Of a stretch of DNA of 64,000 nucleotides, positions 9,790 through 19,442 are shown piece after piece (the first letter of the stretch is position 1; each line of letters begins with the position of its first letter). The stretch comes from Rhodanobacter fulvus Jip2. GTDB lineage: Bacteria > Pseudomonadota > Gammaproteobacteria > Xanthomonadales > Rhodanobacteraceae. The notes beneath the pieces were generated by a model. The model had not been told where the DNA came from, searched no databases, and saw only the letters and a list, made by a program, of their open reading frames with translations. The stretch lies in contig NZ_AJXU01000065.1 in the NCBI RefSeq assembly GCF_000264315.1, positions 1 to 64,000 on the forward strand. Direction: 5' to 3'. The position numbers were made by a program, and so were the translations under genes.

Positions 9790-10587
9790 TTGAGCGACCT
9801 GATCCGCGTCACCTTGCTCGGCATCATCGAGGGCGTTACCGAGTTTCTGCCCATTTCCAGCACCGGCCACTTGCTGATCGCCGAGAAGTTCGGGCTGGGG
9901 GCCCGCTCGGATCTGTTCAATATCGGCATCCAGGCGGGTGCGATCCTGGCGGTGACGTTGATCTACTGGAAGCGCATCTGGCAGTTGCTGACGCAATGGC
10001 GCGATGCGACCAATCGCGACTACCTGTTGAAGCTGGCGGTGGCGTTTCTGATCACGGCGGTGCTGGGCCTTATCGCGGTGAAGATGGGTTTCAAGTTGCC
10101 GGAGACGGTGACGCCGGTGGCGTGGGCGCTGGTGATCGGCGGCGTGTGGATGATCGCTGCCGAGCGGCTGGCGGCGCGCCAGCCCGATCGCACCGAGGTG
10201 ACGTGGAAGGTGGCCATCCTGGTGGGCATTGCGCAGATGGTTGCGGGGATTTTCCCCGGCCTGTCGCGCTCGGCGTCGACGATTTTCGCGGCGATGCTGT
10301 TCGGTACCAGCAACCGCGCGGCGGCGACCGAGTTCGCGTTCCTGGTGGGCATTCCCACGATGTATGCGGCGACCGGCTACGAGTTGCTGAAGGTGGTGAA
10401 AGGCGGCGGCGCAGCGCATGAGGACTGGACCGCGCTGGCGCTGGGTTTCGTGGTGTCGGCGATCGTGGCGTTCATCGCGGTGAAGTGGCTGCTCGGCTAT
10501 ATCCGCACGCACACGTTCACGCCGTTCGCGATCTACCGCATCGCGTTCGGCGTGGCGCTGCTGTTGCTGGTGCCGGCCGGCGGCTGA
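9790..10587 (+). CDS. uppP: Undecaprenyl-diphosphatase UppP/BacA
   Basis: Integral membrane enzyme that dephosphorylates undecaprenyl diphosphate to recycle the lipid carrier for peptidoglycan synthesis; it gives bacitracin resistance when overproduced. The start is TTG 9790 with GGAG at 9777-9780, giving 265 residues, the family norm. The catalytic motif EGVTEFLPISSTGHL is at residues 14-28 and the second motif PGLSRSAST begins at about residue 156. Several hydrophobic helices are evident. An upstream in-frame extension to 9439 overlaps the tpsB 5' region and is not credible. Transcribed divergently from tpsB, with a 269-bp gap that shows no other gene. Confidence 0.95.
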   Translation: MSDLIRVTLLGIIEGVTEFLPISSTGHLLIAEKFGLGARSDLFNIGIQAGAILAVTLIYWKRIWQLLTQWRDATNRDYLLKLAVAFLITAVLGLIAVKMGFKLPETVTPVAWALVIGGVWMIAAERLAARQPDRTEVTWKVAILVGIAQMVAGIFPGLSRSASTIFAAMLFGTSNRAAATEFAFLVGIPTMYAATGYELLKVVKGGGAAHEDWTALALGFVVSAIVAFIAVKWLLGYIRTHTFTPFAIYRIAFGVALLLLVPAGG

Positions 10588-10614
10588 GGCCGGCGCAGCG
10601 GCCCCGGCAGCGGC

Positions 10615-11592
10615 TTACGCCACTTCCGCCAGCGTTTCGGTGCGTACCGGTTTCGGCCGGGCGATGGCGAGGACGGTGTTGGGTGTGGCCACTGTGCACC
10701 GATTGGTACGTTCGAACAGCTCGCGCACCCATTCGATGAAGGCCTGCACGCGGGCCGACAGGTGTTTTTTCTGCGGGTAGACGATCCACACCGGTTTGCC
10801 GGTGGAGTTGGTGTCGGCCATCACCAGTTCCAGCATGCCTTTTTCCAGCATGCAGGCGGCCAGCATGCGCGGCACCTGGGTGATGCCCAGCCCGGCGGCC
10901 ACGGCCTGCAGCACGGATTCGCCGTCGTTGATCAGCATGTGCGCGTCGATATCCACGCTCACCTGGCCGTCGGGCGTGTCGAACTGCCACTGCCGCGGAC
11001 GGCCGTTCGGGTACACGTAGTTGATGCAGCGGTGGTCTTTCAGGTCCTCGATGCTGCGCGGCGCGCCGTACTTGCGCAGGTACTCGGGCGAGGCGCACAC
11101 CACGTTGCGCAGGTAGCCGATCTTGCGCGCGATCAGGCTGGAATCCTCCAGTTCGCCCACGCGGATGGCGCAGTCCAGTCCCTCGCCGTTGAGATCCGAG
11201 GGTGAGTCGCTCATCGACAGTTCCAGCCGGATGTCGGGGTAGCGCTGCTCGAATTCGGTAAGGCGGGGGATCACTGCGGCACGGCCCACCGACAGCGAAA
11301 TACCGACCCGCAATTTGCCCGTGGGCTTGCTGTTGGCGAAGTTCAGTGCTTCGGTGGCCTCGGCCAGATCGGCCAGGATTTCCCGGCAACGTGCATGGAA
11401 AGAGGCCCCATCGTCGGTCAGTCGCAAGGAGCGGGTGGAGCGGAACAACAGCCGCGCGCCGAGCTGGGTTTCCAGTCGCGACACGGCGCGGCTGACGCCT
11501 GACGGGGTCATGCCCAACTGGCCGGCGGCGGCGGCGAAACTGCCGGCCTCGACCACGCGGACGAAGGTCGAAATTGCTGAAAAGTCTTCCAT
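10615..11592 (-). CDS. LysR-family transcriptional regulator, probable regulator of the RND efflux operon
   Basis: N-terminal winged HTH (FSAISTFVRVVEAGSFAAAA..GVSRAVSRLE, residues about 5-60) followed by a LysR substrate-binding domain (VGISLSVGRAAVIPRL onward). The start ATG 11592 is preferred because GAGGA lies 9 nt upstream; ATG 11616 is an alternative. 325 residues is typical of the CrgA/DhcR-like subgroup. It is divergent from the adaptor-RND-OMF operon, the arrangement of MexT with mexEF-oprN. The 142-bp gap should hold the shared operator. The effector is unknown. Control of the efflux operon is inferred from position. Confidence 0.9.
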   Translation of the reverse strand: MEDFSAISTFVRVVEAGSFAAAAGQLGMTPSGVSRAVSRLETQLGARLLFRSTRSLRLTDDGASFHARCREILADLAEATEALNFANSKPTGKLRVGISLSVGRAAVIPRLTEFEQRYPDIRLELSMSDSPSDLNGEGLDCAIRVGELEDSSLIARKIGYLRNVVCASPEYLRKYGAPRSIEDLKDHRCINYVYPNGRPRQWQFDTPDGQVSVDIDAHMLINDGESVLQAVAAGLGITQVPRMLAACMLEKGMLELVMADTNSTGKPVWIVYPQKKHLSARVQAFIEWVRELFERTNRCTVATPNTVLAIARPKPVRTETLAEVA

Positions 11593-11734
11593 CGGTCCCA
11601 TTCCTCGTCGATTCATGACTGCGGCGCACGAGTGTAATGCCTGAAAAGGGGATTTTCTATACCGTCAGGTACACCTATTCTCTCGACCCTCGCCGGTGCC
11701 CCCTGCCCGGCCAACAAGGTGTTGGGAGTTCAAG

Positions 11735-12982
11735 ATGAAGAAACAATGGATGCTGATCCCGCTGATCGCGGTCACCGTGCTGGGCAGCTGGATGGTGCTG
11801 CATGGCGATGACAGCCAGGCGCAAACCCCCGCCGGCGCGCCGCCGCCGGAAGTCACCGTGGCGCAGGCGCTGAGCCGCAAGGTCAGCGACAGTGCCGAGT
11901 TCACCGGTCGACTGGAAGCGGTCAACACGGTGCAGGTGCAGCCACGCGTGGGCGGTTTCGTGGAGTCGGTGCATTTCCAGGAAGGCGCCGTGGTGCACAA
12001 GGGCGACGTGCTGTTCCAGCTCGACGCCCGGCCCTACCAGGCCGAAGTGGATCGGCTGACCGCCAACCAGGCGCAGGCCCGTGCCGAGCTGAGCCTGGCC
12101 GAGACCAACCAGCAACGCGCCACGATGCTGCTGGCCCAGCATGCGATCGCCAAACAGGAAGCCGACCGCCAGGAAACCACGGCACAAAGCGCGCGTGCCC
12201 AGTTGGGCGCCGCCACCGCCGCGTTGGCCGCCGCCCGGTTGAACCTGGATTTCACCAAGGTGCGCTCGCCGATCGACGGCCGCGTCAGCAATGCCCGCGT
12301 CACCCCCGGCAACCTGGTCACCAGCAGCGACGTGCTGACCAGCGTGGTCTCGGTGAACCCCGTCTATGTCTATTTCGACGTGGACGAGCACACCTGGCTG
12401 AAGCTCGATCACCTGCGCGCCGACGCCAAGCAGGCCGGCCGCAGCGCCCGCATCGAAGCGACGATGGGCCTGGCCGACGAATCCGGTTACCCGCATGAGG
12501 GCCGCCTCGATTTCGTCGACAACCAGCTGCACACCGGCTCCGGCACGATGCGTTTGCGCGCCGTGTTCGACAACGCCGACGGCCTCTACACGCCCGGCCT
12601 GTATGCCCGCGTGCAGTTGCAGAGCGGCCAGGTGAAATCGCGCGTATTGGTGGATGACCGCGCCATCGGCACCGACCTGGGCAACCAGTTCGTCTACGTG
12701 GTCGACAAGGACCACAAGGTGCAATACCGCAAGGTCGAAACCGGTGCGCTGGTGCATGGCTTGCGCGTGATCGAAAGCGGCGTGAAGCCCAGTGACCTGG
12801 TGGTGGTGAACGGCCTGCAGCGCGTGCGCCCCGGTGCCGAGGTGAACCCGCAGAAGGTGGCGATGAGCTACCGGCTCGATGCGGCCGACAAGGCGCTGGT
12901 CGAGCGCGGCGATGCGGATGTCGACACGGATTCGCGTACCGCGCAGGTCAAGCCCGTGAAGGCACACGACCCGCAGGGCTGA
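11735..12982 (+). CDS. RND efflux periplasmic adaptor (membrane fusion protein)
   Basis: Periplasmic adaptor linking the inner-membrane RND pump to the outer-membrane channel. ATG 11735 has GGGAG at 11724-11728; the longer frame from 11696 adds only an unlikely leader. The N-terminus MKKQWMLIPLIAVTVLG is a signal or anchor segment. The lipoyl/biotinyl half-motifs (VQVQPRVGGFVESV and LDFTKVRSPIDGRVS) flank an Ala/Gln-rich alpha-hairpin, then beta-barrel (IEATMGLADESG) and membrane-proximal domains (VVVNGLQRVRPGAEV). 415 residues. The overall pattern is of the AcrA/MexE type. First gene of the operon; a short GC hairpin in the 104-bp gap separates it from the pump gene. Confidence 0.94.
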   Translation: MKKQWMLIPLIAVTVLGSWMVLHGDDSQAQTPAGAPPPEVTVAQALSRKVSDSAEFTGRLEAVNTVQVQPRVGGFVESVHFQEGAVVHKGDVLFQLDARPYQAEVDRLTANQAQARAELSLAETNQQRATMLLAQHAIAKQEADRQETTAQSARAQLGAATAALAAARLNLDFTKVRSPIDGRVSNARVTPGNLVTSSDVLTSVVSVNPVYVYFDVDEHTWLKLDHLRADAKQAGRSARIEATMGLADESGYPHEGRLDFVDNQLHTGSGTMRLRAVFDNADGLYTPGLYARVQLQSGQVKSRVLVDDRAIGTDLGNQFVYVVDKDHKVQYRKVETGALVHGLRVIESGVKPSDLVVVNGLQRVRPGAEVNPQKVAMSYRLDAADKALVERGDADVDTDSRTAQVKPVKAHDPQG

Positions 12983-13011
12983 GCCCGCCTCCCCGCCCGG
13001 CACCCTCCCCA

Positions 13012-13039
13012 CCTCCTCCTGCGCTGCAGGGGGAGGAGC
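13012..13039. repeat. Short GC-rich inverted repeat between adaptor and pump genes
   Basis: CTCCTCCTG..CAGGGGGAG forms a hairpin resembling half of the double-hairpin repeat family. It lies between two genes of one operon and could modulate their relative expression or mRNA stability. Confidence 0.5.
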
Positions 13040-13086
13040 AAAAGAAAGACCGAAGCCGCACACCGGCTTCGTCGAGGACTCTTTGC

Positions 13087-16000
13087 ATGAAAAACATCGC
13101 CCAATTCTTCGTCGACCGGCCGATCATGGCCGCGGTGCTGTCGTTGCTGTTCGTGATCACCGGCTCCATCGCGGTGTTCCAGCTGCCGATCAGCGAGTAC
13201 CCCGAAGTGGTGCCGCCGACCGTGGTGGTGCACGCCAGCTATCCCGGCGCCAACCCGAAGGTGATCGCACAGACCGTCGCCACGCCGCTGGAGGAACAGA
13301 TCAACGGCGCCGAAGGCATGCTGTACACCTCGTCGCAGGCGACCAGTGACGGCGCGCTCACGCTCACCGTGACGTTCGCACTCGGCACCGATCTCAACAA
13401 CGCCCAGGTCGACGTGCAGAACCGCGTGGCGCAGGCGCTGCCGAAACTGCCCGAGGAAGTGCAACGGCTCGGCGTGACCACGCAGAAGAGCTCGCCCGAC
13501 CTGACCATGGTCGTGCATCTGACCTCGCCCGATCAGCGCTACGACATGCTGTACCTGTCGAACTACGCGCGGCTGCACGTGAAAGACGTGCTGGGCCGGC
13601 TCGACGGCATCGGCGACGTGCAGATCTTCGGTGCCGGCGAATACTCGATGCGCGTATGGCTGGATCCGCAGAAACTGGCTTCGCGCGGGCTCACCACTGG
13701 CGACGTGATCGGCGCGATCCGCGAGCAGAACGTGCAGGTGGCCGCCGGCTCGTTGAATGCGCCGCCCGGCCCGTCCAACTCGGCGTTCCAGCTCAACATC
13801 AACACGCGCGGCCGGCTGGTCAGCGAGGACGACTTCCGCAACATCATCGTGCGCACCGCCGCGAACGGCGGCGTCACCCATCTGGGCGACGTGGCGAAGG
13901 TGAATCTGGGTTCGAACAACTACGCGCTGCGCAGCCTGCTCGACAACAAGCCAGCGGTTGCGTTGCCGATCTTTGCGCGGCCCGGCTCCAACGCGATCCA
14001 GATTTCCGACGAAGTGCGCGCCACCATGGCGACGCTGAAGAAGGATTTCCCGCAGGGCGTCGACTATTCGATCGTCTATGACCCGACCGTGTTCGTGCGC
14101 GGCTCGATCGAGGCGGTGGCACACACGCTGCTGGAAGCGATCCTGCTGGTGGTGCTGGTGGTGATCCTGTTCCTGCAGACCTGGCGCGCCTCGATCATTC
14201 CGCTGGTAGCGGTGCCGGTGTCGCTGATCGGCACGTTCGCGATCATGTACCTGGCCGGCTTCTCGCTGAACGCGCTGAGCCTGTTCGGACTGGTGCTGGC
14301 GATCGGTATCGTGGTTGATGACGCGATCGTGGTGGTGGAAAACGTCGAGCGGCATATTGAACTGGGGCAGAGTCCGAAGGAAGCCACGCGCAAGGCGATG
14401 CGTGAAGTCACCGGCCCGATCGTGGCCACCGCGCTGGTGCTGTGCGCGGTGTTCATCCCGACCGCCTTCGTCAGCGGTCTCACCGGCCAGTTCTATCGCC
14501 AGTTCGCGCTGACCATCGCGATCTCCACGGTGATCTCCGCGTTCAACTCGCTGACCCTGAGCCCGGCGCTGGCCGCCGTGCTGCTGAAGCCGCACGACGC
14601 GCCGAAGGACCGCCTCACCCGCGGCATCGACCGCGCGTTCGGCTGGCTGTTCCGTCCGTTCAACCGCATGTTCCATCGCGGTTCGGAGCGTTACGTGGGC
14701 GGCGTCAAGCGCGTCGTCGGCAAGGGCAAGCTGGCGCTGGTGGTGTATGCCGGCCTGATTGCGCTGACCTGGTTCGGCTTCTCGCACGTGCCGACCGGTT
14801 TCGTGCCGGGCCAGGACAAACAGTACCTGGTGGCATTCGCGCAGTTGCCTGATGCGGCATCGCTCGATCGCTCCGAGGACGTGATCGAACGGATGAGCGC
14901 GATCGCGATGAAACAGCCGGGCGTGGAGCATGCGATCGCCTTCCCCGGCCTGTCGATCAATGGCTTCACCAACTCGACCAACTCGGGCGTGGTGTTTGTC
15001 GCGTTGAAGTCGTTCGATGAACGCCGCAGTGCGGATCTGTCGGCCGGCGCAATTGCCGGCGCGCTGAACCAGAAGTTCGGCGCCATCCAGGACGCCTACA
15101 TCGCCGTGTTCCCGCCGCCGCCGGTGATGGGGTTGGGCACGATCGGTGGCTTCCGCATGCAGATCGAGGATCGCAGCGACCGCGGCTTCGACGAGCTGTA
15201 CAAGCAGACGCAGAACCTGATCGCCGCCAGCCGCAAGGATCCGGCGCTGGCCGGGCTGTTCTCCAGTTTCCAGGTCAGCGTGCCGCAGGTGGACGCCGAC
15301 GTGAACCGCGAGAAGGCCAAGGCCGAGGGCGTGAACCTGGGCGACGTCTACCAGACCATGCAGGCCTACATGGGCTCGCTCTACGTCAACGACTTCAACC
15401 GTTTCGGCCGCACCTACCAGGTGAACGTGTCGGCCGACCCGGCGTTCCGCCACACGCCGCAGGACATCCTGCAGCTGAAGACCCGCAACGCGCAGGGCCA
15501 GATGGTGCCGCTGGGTTCGTTCGTCACCGTCACCCAAGGCGCAGGCCCGGATCGCGTGCAGCATTACAACGGTTATCCGACCGCCGAGATCAACGGCGGC
15601 CCGGCGCCGGGCTTCAGCTCGGGCCAGGCGCAGGCGGCGATGGAAAAGCTGGCCAAGGACAACCTGCCCAACGGCATCAGCTTCGAGTGGACCGAGCTGA
15701 CCTACCAGCAGATCCTGGCCGGCAATACCGCGATCCTGGCGTTCCCGTTGTGCGTGCTGCTGGTGTTCCTGGTGCTGTCGTCGCTGTACGAGAGCTGGTC
15801 GTTGCCGCTGGCGGTGATCCTGATCGTGCCGATGGTGCTGCTGTCCGCGATTGCCGGCGTGTGGCTCTCCGGTGGCGACAACAACATCTTCACCCAGATC
15901 GGATTGATCGTGCTGGTGGGACTGGCCTGCAAGAACGCGATCCTGATCGTGGAGTTCGCCCGCGAACTGCAGCTGGAAGGCGTGTCCCGCCACGAGGCCG

Positions 16001-16281
16001 TGCTGGAAGCGGCAAGGCTGCGGCTGCGCCCGATCCTGATGACCTCGATCGCGTTCATCATGGGCGTGGTGCCGCTGGTCACCTCCAGCGGCGCCGGTGC
16101 CGAGATGCGCCATGCGATGGGCGTGGCGGTGTTCGCCGGCATGCTGGGCGTGACCATCTTCGGGCTGATCTACACGCCGCTGTTCTATGTCGTCATCCGC
16201 GCCCTGGTCGAGCGTCGCGAGGCCCGCGCGGCCGAACGCGCCGCCGCCCACGCACTGCCGGCGCTGGAGAACCAGGGATGA
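13087..16281 (+). CDS. RND multidrug efflux pump, inner-membrane subunit (MexF/OqxB type)
   Basis: Proton-driven drug antiporter of the HAE-1 family, 1,064 residues, the usual length. It opens with the canonical MKNIAQFFVDRPIMAAVLSLL first helix. It carries the TM4 proton-relay segment GIVVDDAIVVVENVERH with paired aspartates, two large periplasmic loops and the internal repeat (second half from about VVYAGLIALTWFG). The C-terminal helix is FGLIYTPLFYVVIRALV. The closest flavour is MexF/OqxB, which export chloramphenicol and quinolones; the substrate here is unproven. Its stop overlaps the start of the next small ORF (ATGA), so translation is probably coupled. Confidence 0.96.
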   Translation: MKNIAQFFVDRPIMAAVLSLLFVITGSIAVFQLPISEYPEVVPPTVVVHASYPGANPKVIAQTVATPLEEQINGAEGMLYTSSQATSDGALTLTVTFALGTDLNNAQVDVQNRVAQALPKLPEEVQRLGVTTQKSSPDLTMVVHLTSPDQRYDMLYLSNYARLHVKDVLGRLDGIGDVQIFGAGEYSMRVWLDPQKLASRGLTTGDVIGAIREQNVQVAAGSLNAPPGPSNSAFQLNINTRGRLVSEDDFRNIIVRTAANGGVTHLGDVAKVNLGSNNYALRSLLDNKPAVALPIFARPGSNAIQISDEVRATMATLKKDFPQGVDYSIVYDPTVFVRGSIEAVAHTLLEAILLVVLVVILFLQTWRASIIPLVAVPVSLIGTFAIMYLAGFSLNALSLFGLVLAIGIVVDDAIVVVENVERHIELGQSPKEATRKAMREVTGPIVATALVLCAVFIPTAFVSGLTGQFYRQFALTIAISTVISAFNSLTLSPALAAVLLKPHDAPKDRLTRGIDRAFGWLFRPFNRMFHRGSERYVGGVKRVVGKGKLALVVYAGLIALTWFGFSHVPTGFVPGQDKQYLVAFAQLPDAASLDRSEDVIERMSAIAMKQPGVEHAIAFPGLSINGFTNSTNSGVVFVALKSFDERRSADLSAGAIAGALNQKFGAIQDAYIAVFPPPPVMGLGTIGGFRMQIEDRSDRGFDELYKQTQNLIAASRKDPALAGLFSSFQVSVPQVDADVNREKAKAEGVNLGDVYQTMQAYMGSLYVNDFNRFGRTYQVNVSADPAFRHTPQDILQLKTRNAQGQMVPLGSFVTVTQGAGPDRVQHYNGYPTAEINGGPAPGFSSGQAQAAMEKLAKDNLPNGISFEWTELTYQQILAGNTAILAFPLCVLLVFLVLSSLYESWSLPLAVILIVPMVLLSAIAGVWLSGGDNNIFTQIGLIVLVGLACKNAILIVEFARELQLEGVSRHEAVLEAARLRLRPILMTSIAFIMGVVPLVTSSGAGAEMRHAMGVAVFAGMLGVTIFGLIYTPLFYVVIRALVERREARAAERAAAHALPALENQG

Positions 16282-16445
16282 AAACCGTACGCAGGATCGC
16301 CGGCGTCGGTGTCGCCGTGGCCTCGGACATGCTCGGCGTGACCCTGGCGGGGCTGATCTACACACCGCTGGTCTACAACGTCATTCACGCCCTGGCGGAG
16401 CGTCGCGAGTCGCGCGCCCACGCTGCCGGGATGGAGAACCATTGA
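16278..16445 (+). CDS. 55-residue ORF duplicating the C-terminal helix of the RND pump
   Basis: The product resembles the last part of the preceding pump: VAVASDMLGVTLAGLIYTP against the pump's VAVFAGMLGVTIFGLIYTP, followed by HALAERRESRAHA against RALVERREARAAE. It begins at an ATGA overlap with the pump and ends at a TGATG overlap with the lipoprotein gene, so an intact translational relay is kept. It looks like the residue of a partial tandem duplication or of a deleted second pump gene. Whether it is made as a one-helix peptide or only couples translation is unknown. Confidence 0.6.
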   Translation: MKTVRRIAGVGVAVASDMLGVTLAGLIYTPLVYNVIHALAERRESRAHAAGMENH

Positions 16446-18000
16446 TGAAAATTTTCATGCACAACACCGAGCCGAATCCCCACGCTCGTCATCCCAGCGG
16501 AAGCTGGGATCCAGTGACTTTCACGAAGCCCCAAAGGCGCTGGATTCCTGCTTTCGCAGGAATGACGGTGGTGGTGCGCGGTACGCTGCTCGCAGCCGCC
16601 CTCGCGCTGGCCGGTTGCGCCAGCATCGGCCCCGACTATCACGCCGAGAAAATTGCCGCGCCGCAACTGCAGGGCCTCGACGCCGCGCAGGAAAGCAATG
16701 CGCAATTCCAGGCCGCGTGGTGGAAGCAGTTCAACGACCCGACGCTGGATGCGTTGATCCAGCGCGCCGCGGCGAACAACCTCGACCTGCGTATCGCCGT
16801 GGCGCGTCTGCATGAATCGCGCGCGCTGCTCAGCGGTGCCAAGTCCGACCGCCTGCCCACCATCAACACCGGCGTGGACTACACCCGCAGCCGCGGCCAG
16901 CAGCCGGGCTTCAGCGACCAGCGGCTCACCACGACCACCTACCAGGCCGGCTTCGATGCCTCGTGGGAGCTGGACGTGTTCGGCGGCGTGCGTCGTTCGG
17001 TGGAAGCGGCCGGTGCCGATCTGGGCGCCAGCGAGGCGGCATTGCACGACGTGCAGGTCAGCCTGCTGGCCGAGGTGGCGCGCAACTATTTCGAATTGCG
17101 CGGCAGCCAGCTGCGGCTGGACATCGCCCGGCGCGACATCGACAACCAGCGCCAGACCGTGCACCTGACCGAGGTGCGCCAGCAGGTCGGCACCGGCGCC
17201 GAGCAGGACGTGGCCAGCGCGAAGGCCCGCCTCAGCGCGGTGCAGGCGCAACTGCCGTTGCTGCAGACCCAGGCCAGCGCCAGCGAGTACCGCCTCGCCG
17301 TGCTGCTGGGCGAGCGGCCGGGCGAGCTCGACATCGACGTGTCGCCGAAGAGTTTCACCCCGATCGCCACCACGTTGCCGATCGGCGACGCCGGCGATGT
17401 GCTGTCACGCCGTCCGGACGTCCAGATGGCCGAACGCGAATACGCCGCTGCCAACGCGCGCATCGGCGTGGCCAAGGCGGATTTCTTCCCGCATATCTCA
17501 TTGGGCGGTTTCCTTGGCTTCCTGTCCGGGCGCAGCAATGACTTCGGCAGCCCATCGACGCGTGCATGGTCGCTGGCACCCAGCATCAGCTGGGCCGGCC
17601 TCAACGTGCAGCGCGTGCGTGCGAACCTGCACGTCAGCGAGGCGCGTGCCGATGCGGCGCAGGCGAACTACCAGCGCACCGTGCTGGAAGCGATCGAGGA
17701 CATCGACAACGCGGTCACCGGCTTCAACCAGCAACGCGTGCGCGTCGATCACCTGATCGAGCAGGCCACGCAGAGCAAGCGCGCCGCCGACCTCGCCCGC
17801 ATCCGCTACCAGGAAGGCGCCACCGGCTTCCTCGAACTGCTCGACGCCGAGCGCACCCAGCTGGGCGCCGAGGACGATCTGGCACAGGCCGAGGCGGCGA
17901 TCAACACGCGCGCCGTCGCCCTGTACAAATCGCTTGGCGGCGGCTGGCAGGCCTGCGGTGATGAACACTGCAGCGCCGTGGCCCAGGTCGACGCCACGCC

Positions 18001-18004
<4 letters not shown>
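16445..18004 (+). CDS. Outer-membrane efflux lipoprotein (OprM/OprN/NodT family) with N-terminal repeat insertion
   Basis: TolC-like outer-membrane channel of the RND system. The lipoprotein signal VVVRGTLLAAALALAGC lipidates Cys after LAG; ASIGPDYH follows, as in the NodT family. The two OEP repeats are visible, the first around QFNDPTLDALIQRAAANNLDLRIAVARL and the second around SRRPDVQMAEREYAAANARIGVAKADFFP. Starting at ATG 16445 (TGATG overlap with the previous ORF) gives 519 residues, but the first 41 include a translated repeat (RHPSGSWDP..RWIPAFAGMT). ATG 16562, inside that repeat, would give a clean signal peptide and is an alternative start. The stop overlaps the SDR gene start. Confidence 0.92.
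16487..16567. repeat. 81-bp terminal-inverted-repeat element inside the efflux lipoprotein gene
   Basis: Ends are CGTCATCCCAGC..GCTGGGATCCAG and CTGGATTCCTGC..GCAGGAATGACG, imperfect inverted copies of one another, with an internal linker. The type is a widespread interspersed bacterial repeat whose translation gives PAFAGMT. Its length of 81 bp is exactly 27 codons, so the host frame is preserved. It also supplies a potential ATG at 16562. Confidence 0.85.
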
Positions 18005-18750
<746 letters not shown>

Positions 18751-18818
18751 TCTGCGGCGACGCCTGTGCGTCTCAACGCATGCAACGCGTCGATGGCGCC
18801 CGCGGCGCGGACAGCGGA

Positions 18819-18861
18819 TATAGCATCGCTATAGACATGCCAATATAGCGTCGCTATATTG
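18819..18861 (+). promoter_or_regulatory. Twin palindromic operators upstream of tetR-epimerase operon
   Basis: Two related palindromes: TATAGC-ATC-GCTATA at 18819-18833 and the perfect CAATATAGC-GTC-GCTATATTG at 18841-18861. The second ends 5 bp before the TetR start codon, so repressor binding would block the promoter or ribosome access. Autoregulation by the adjacent TetR protein is the simple reading. Confidence 0.75.
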
Positions 18862-18866
18862 GCCCC

Positions 18867-19442
18867 ATGAATACACGCGACATCCTGCTCGATGCCGCCC
18901 TGAAGGTTCTTGAGGAAGACGGCGAGGCACAGTTCTCGACGCGCAAGGTTTGCGCGATTGCGAACGTGACGGCACCGACGCTTTACCACCACTACGGCAG
19001 CGCCGATGGGCTGCTGAGCGCGGCCATGGCCGAAGCCTTTGGGCAGTTCCTGGAAAGCAAAAAGGCGGTGGTTCGATCAGCCGATCCGGTGGTGGTGCTG
19101 CGCGAGGGCTGGAACGATTACGTGCGCTTCGCGGCAACGCGGCCCCGGCTTTACGCGGCGATGATGAGCCGCGTTCTCGACGGCGCTGACATCCCTGCCG
19201 CCGAGCAGGCTTTTGCGCTCCTGCTCGCACGCATCGCCGCCATTGCCGCCAAGGGGCGGCTCGGTCCGACGGTCGGGGCGGCGGCCGATCTCATGTGGGC
19301 TTCGGCGAACGCGGCCTCCATGCTTCACGTGACGGCCCGGCTGCGCAAGGGTGCGCCGCCCGCTTCGGCCGTCCTTGAGCAAATCCGCGAGGACGCTCTG
19401 CGGTCCATCCTGAAACCCGCAACGAAAGGCCGGTCACGATGA
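18867..19442 (+). CDS. TetR/AcrR-family transcriptional regulator
   Basis: 191 residues. The N-terminal HTH has the family pattern ILLDAALKVLEEDGEAQFSTRKV..ANVTAPTLYHHYGSADGLL. The C-terminal ligand domain is divergent, with RPRLYAAMMSRVL and a TetR_C-like helix pair. It starts at ATG 18867 immediately after the operator palindromes and overlaps the epimerase gene by ATGA, so it probably represses its own operon. The inducer is unknown. Confidence 0.92.
   Translation: MNTRDILLDAALKVLEEDGEAQFSTRKVCAIANVTAPTLYHHYGSADGLLSAAMAEAFGQFLESKKAVVRSADPVVVLREGWNDYVRFAATRPRLYAAMMSRVLDGADIPAAEQAFALLLARIAAIAAKGRLGPTVGAAADLMWASANAASMLHVTARLRKGAPPASAVLEQIREDALRSILKPATKGRSR

Noticed and set aside
12868-16365. 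1,165-codon minus-strand ORF opposite the RND pump
   Set aside because: His/Arg/Gln-rich translation with no family pattern. It mirrors the third-codon GC bias of the strongly recognised pump gene.
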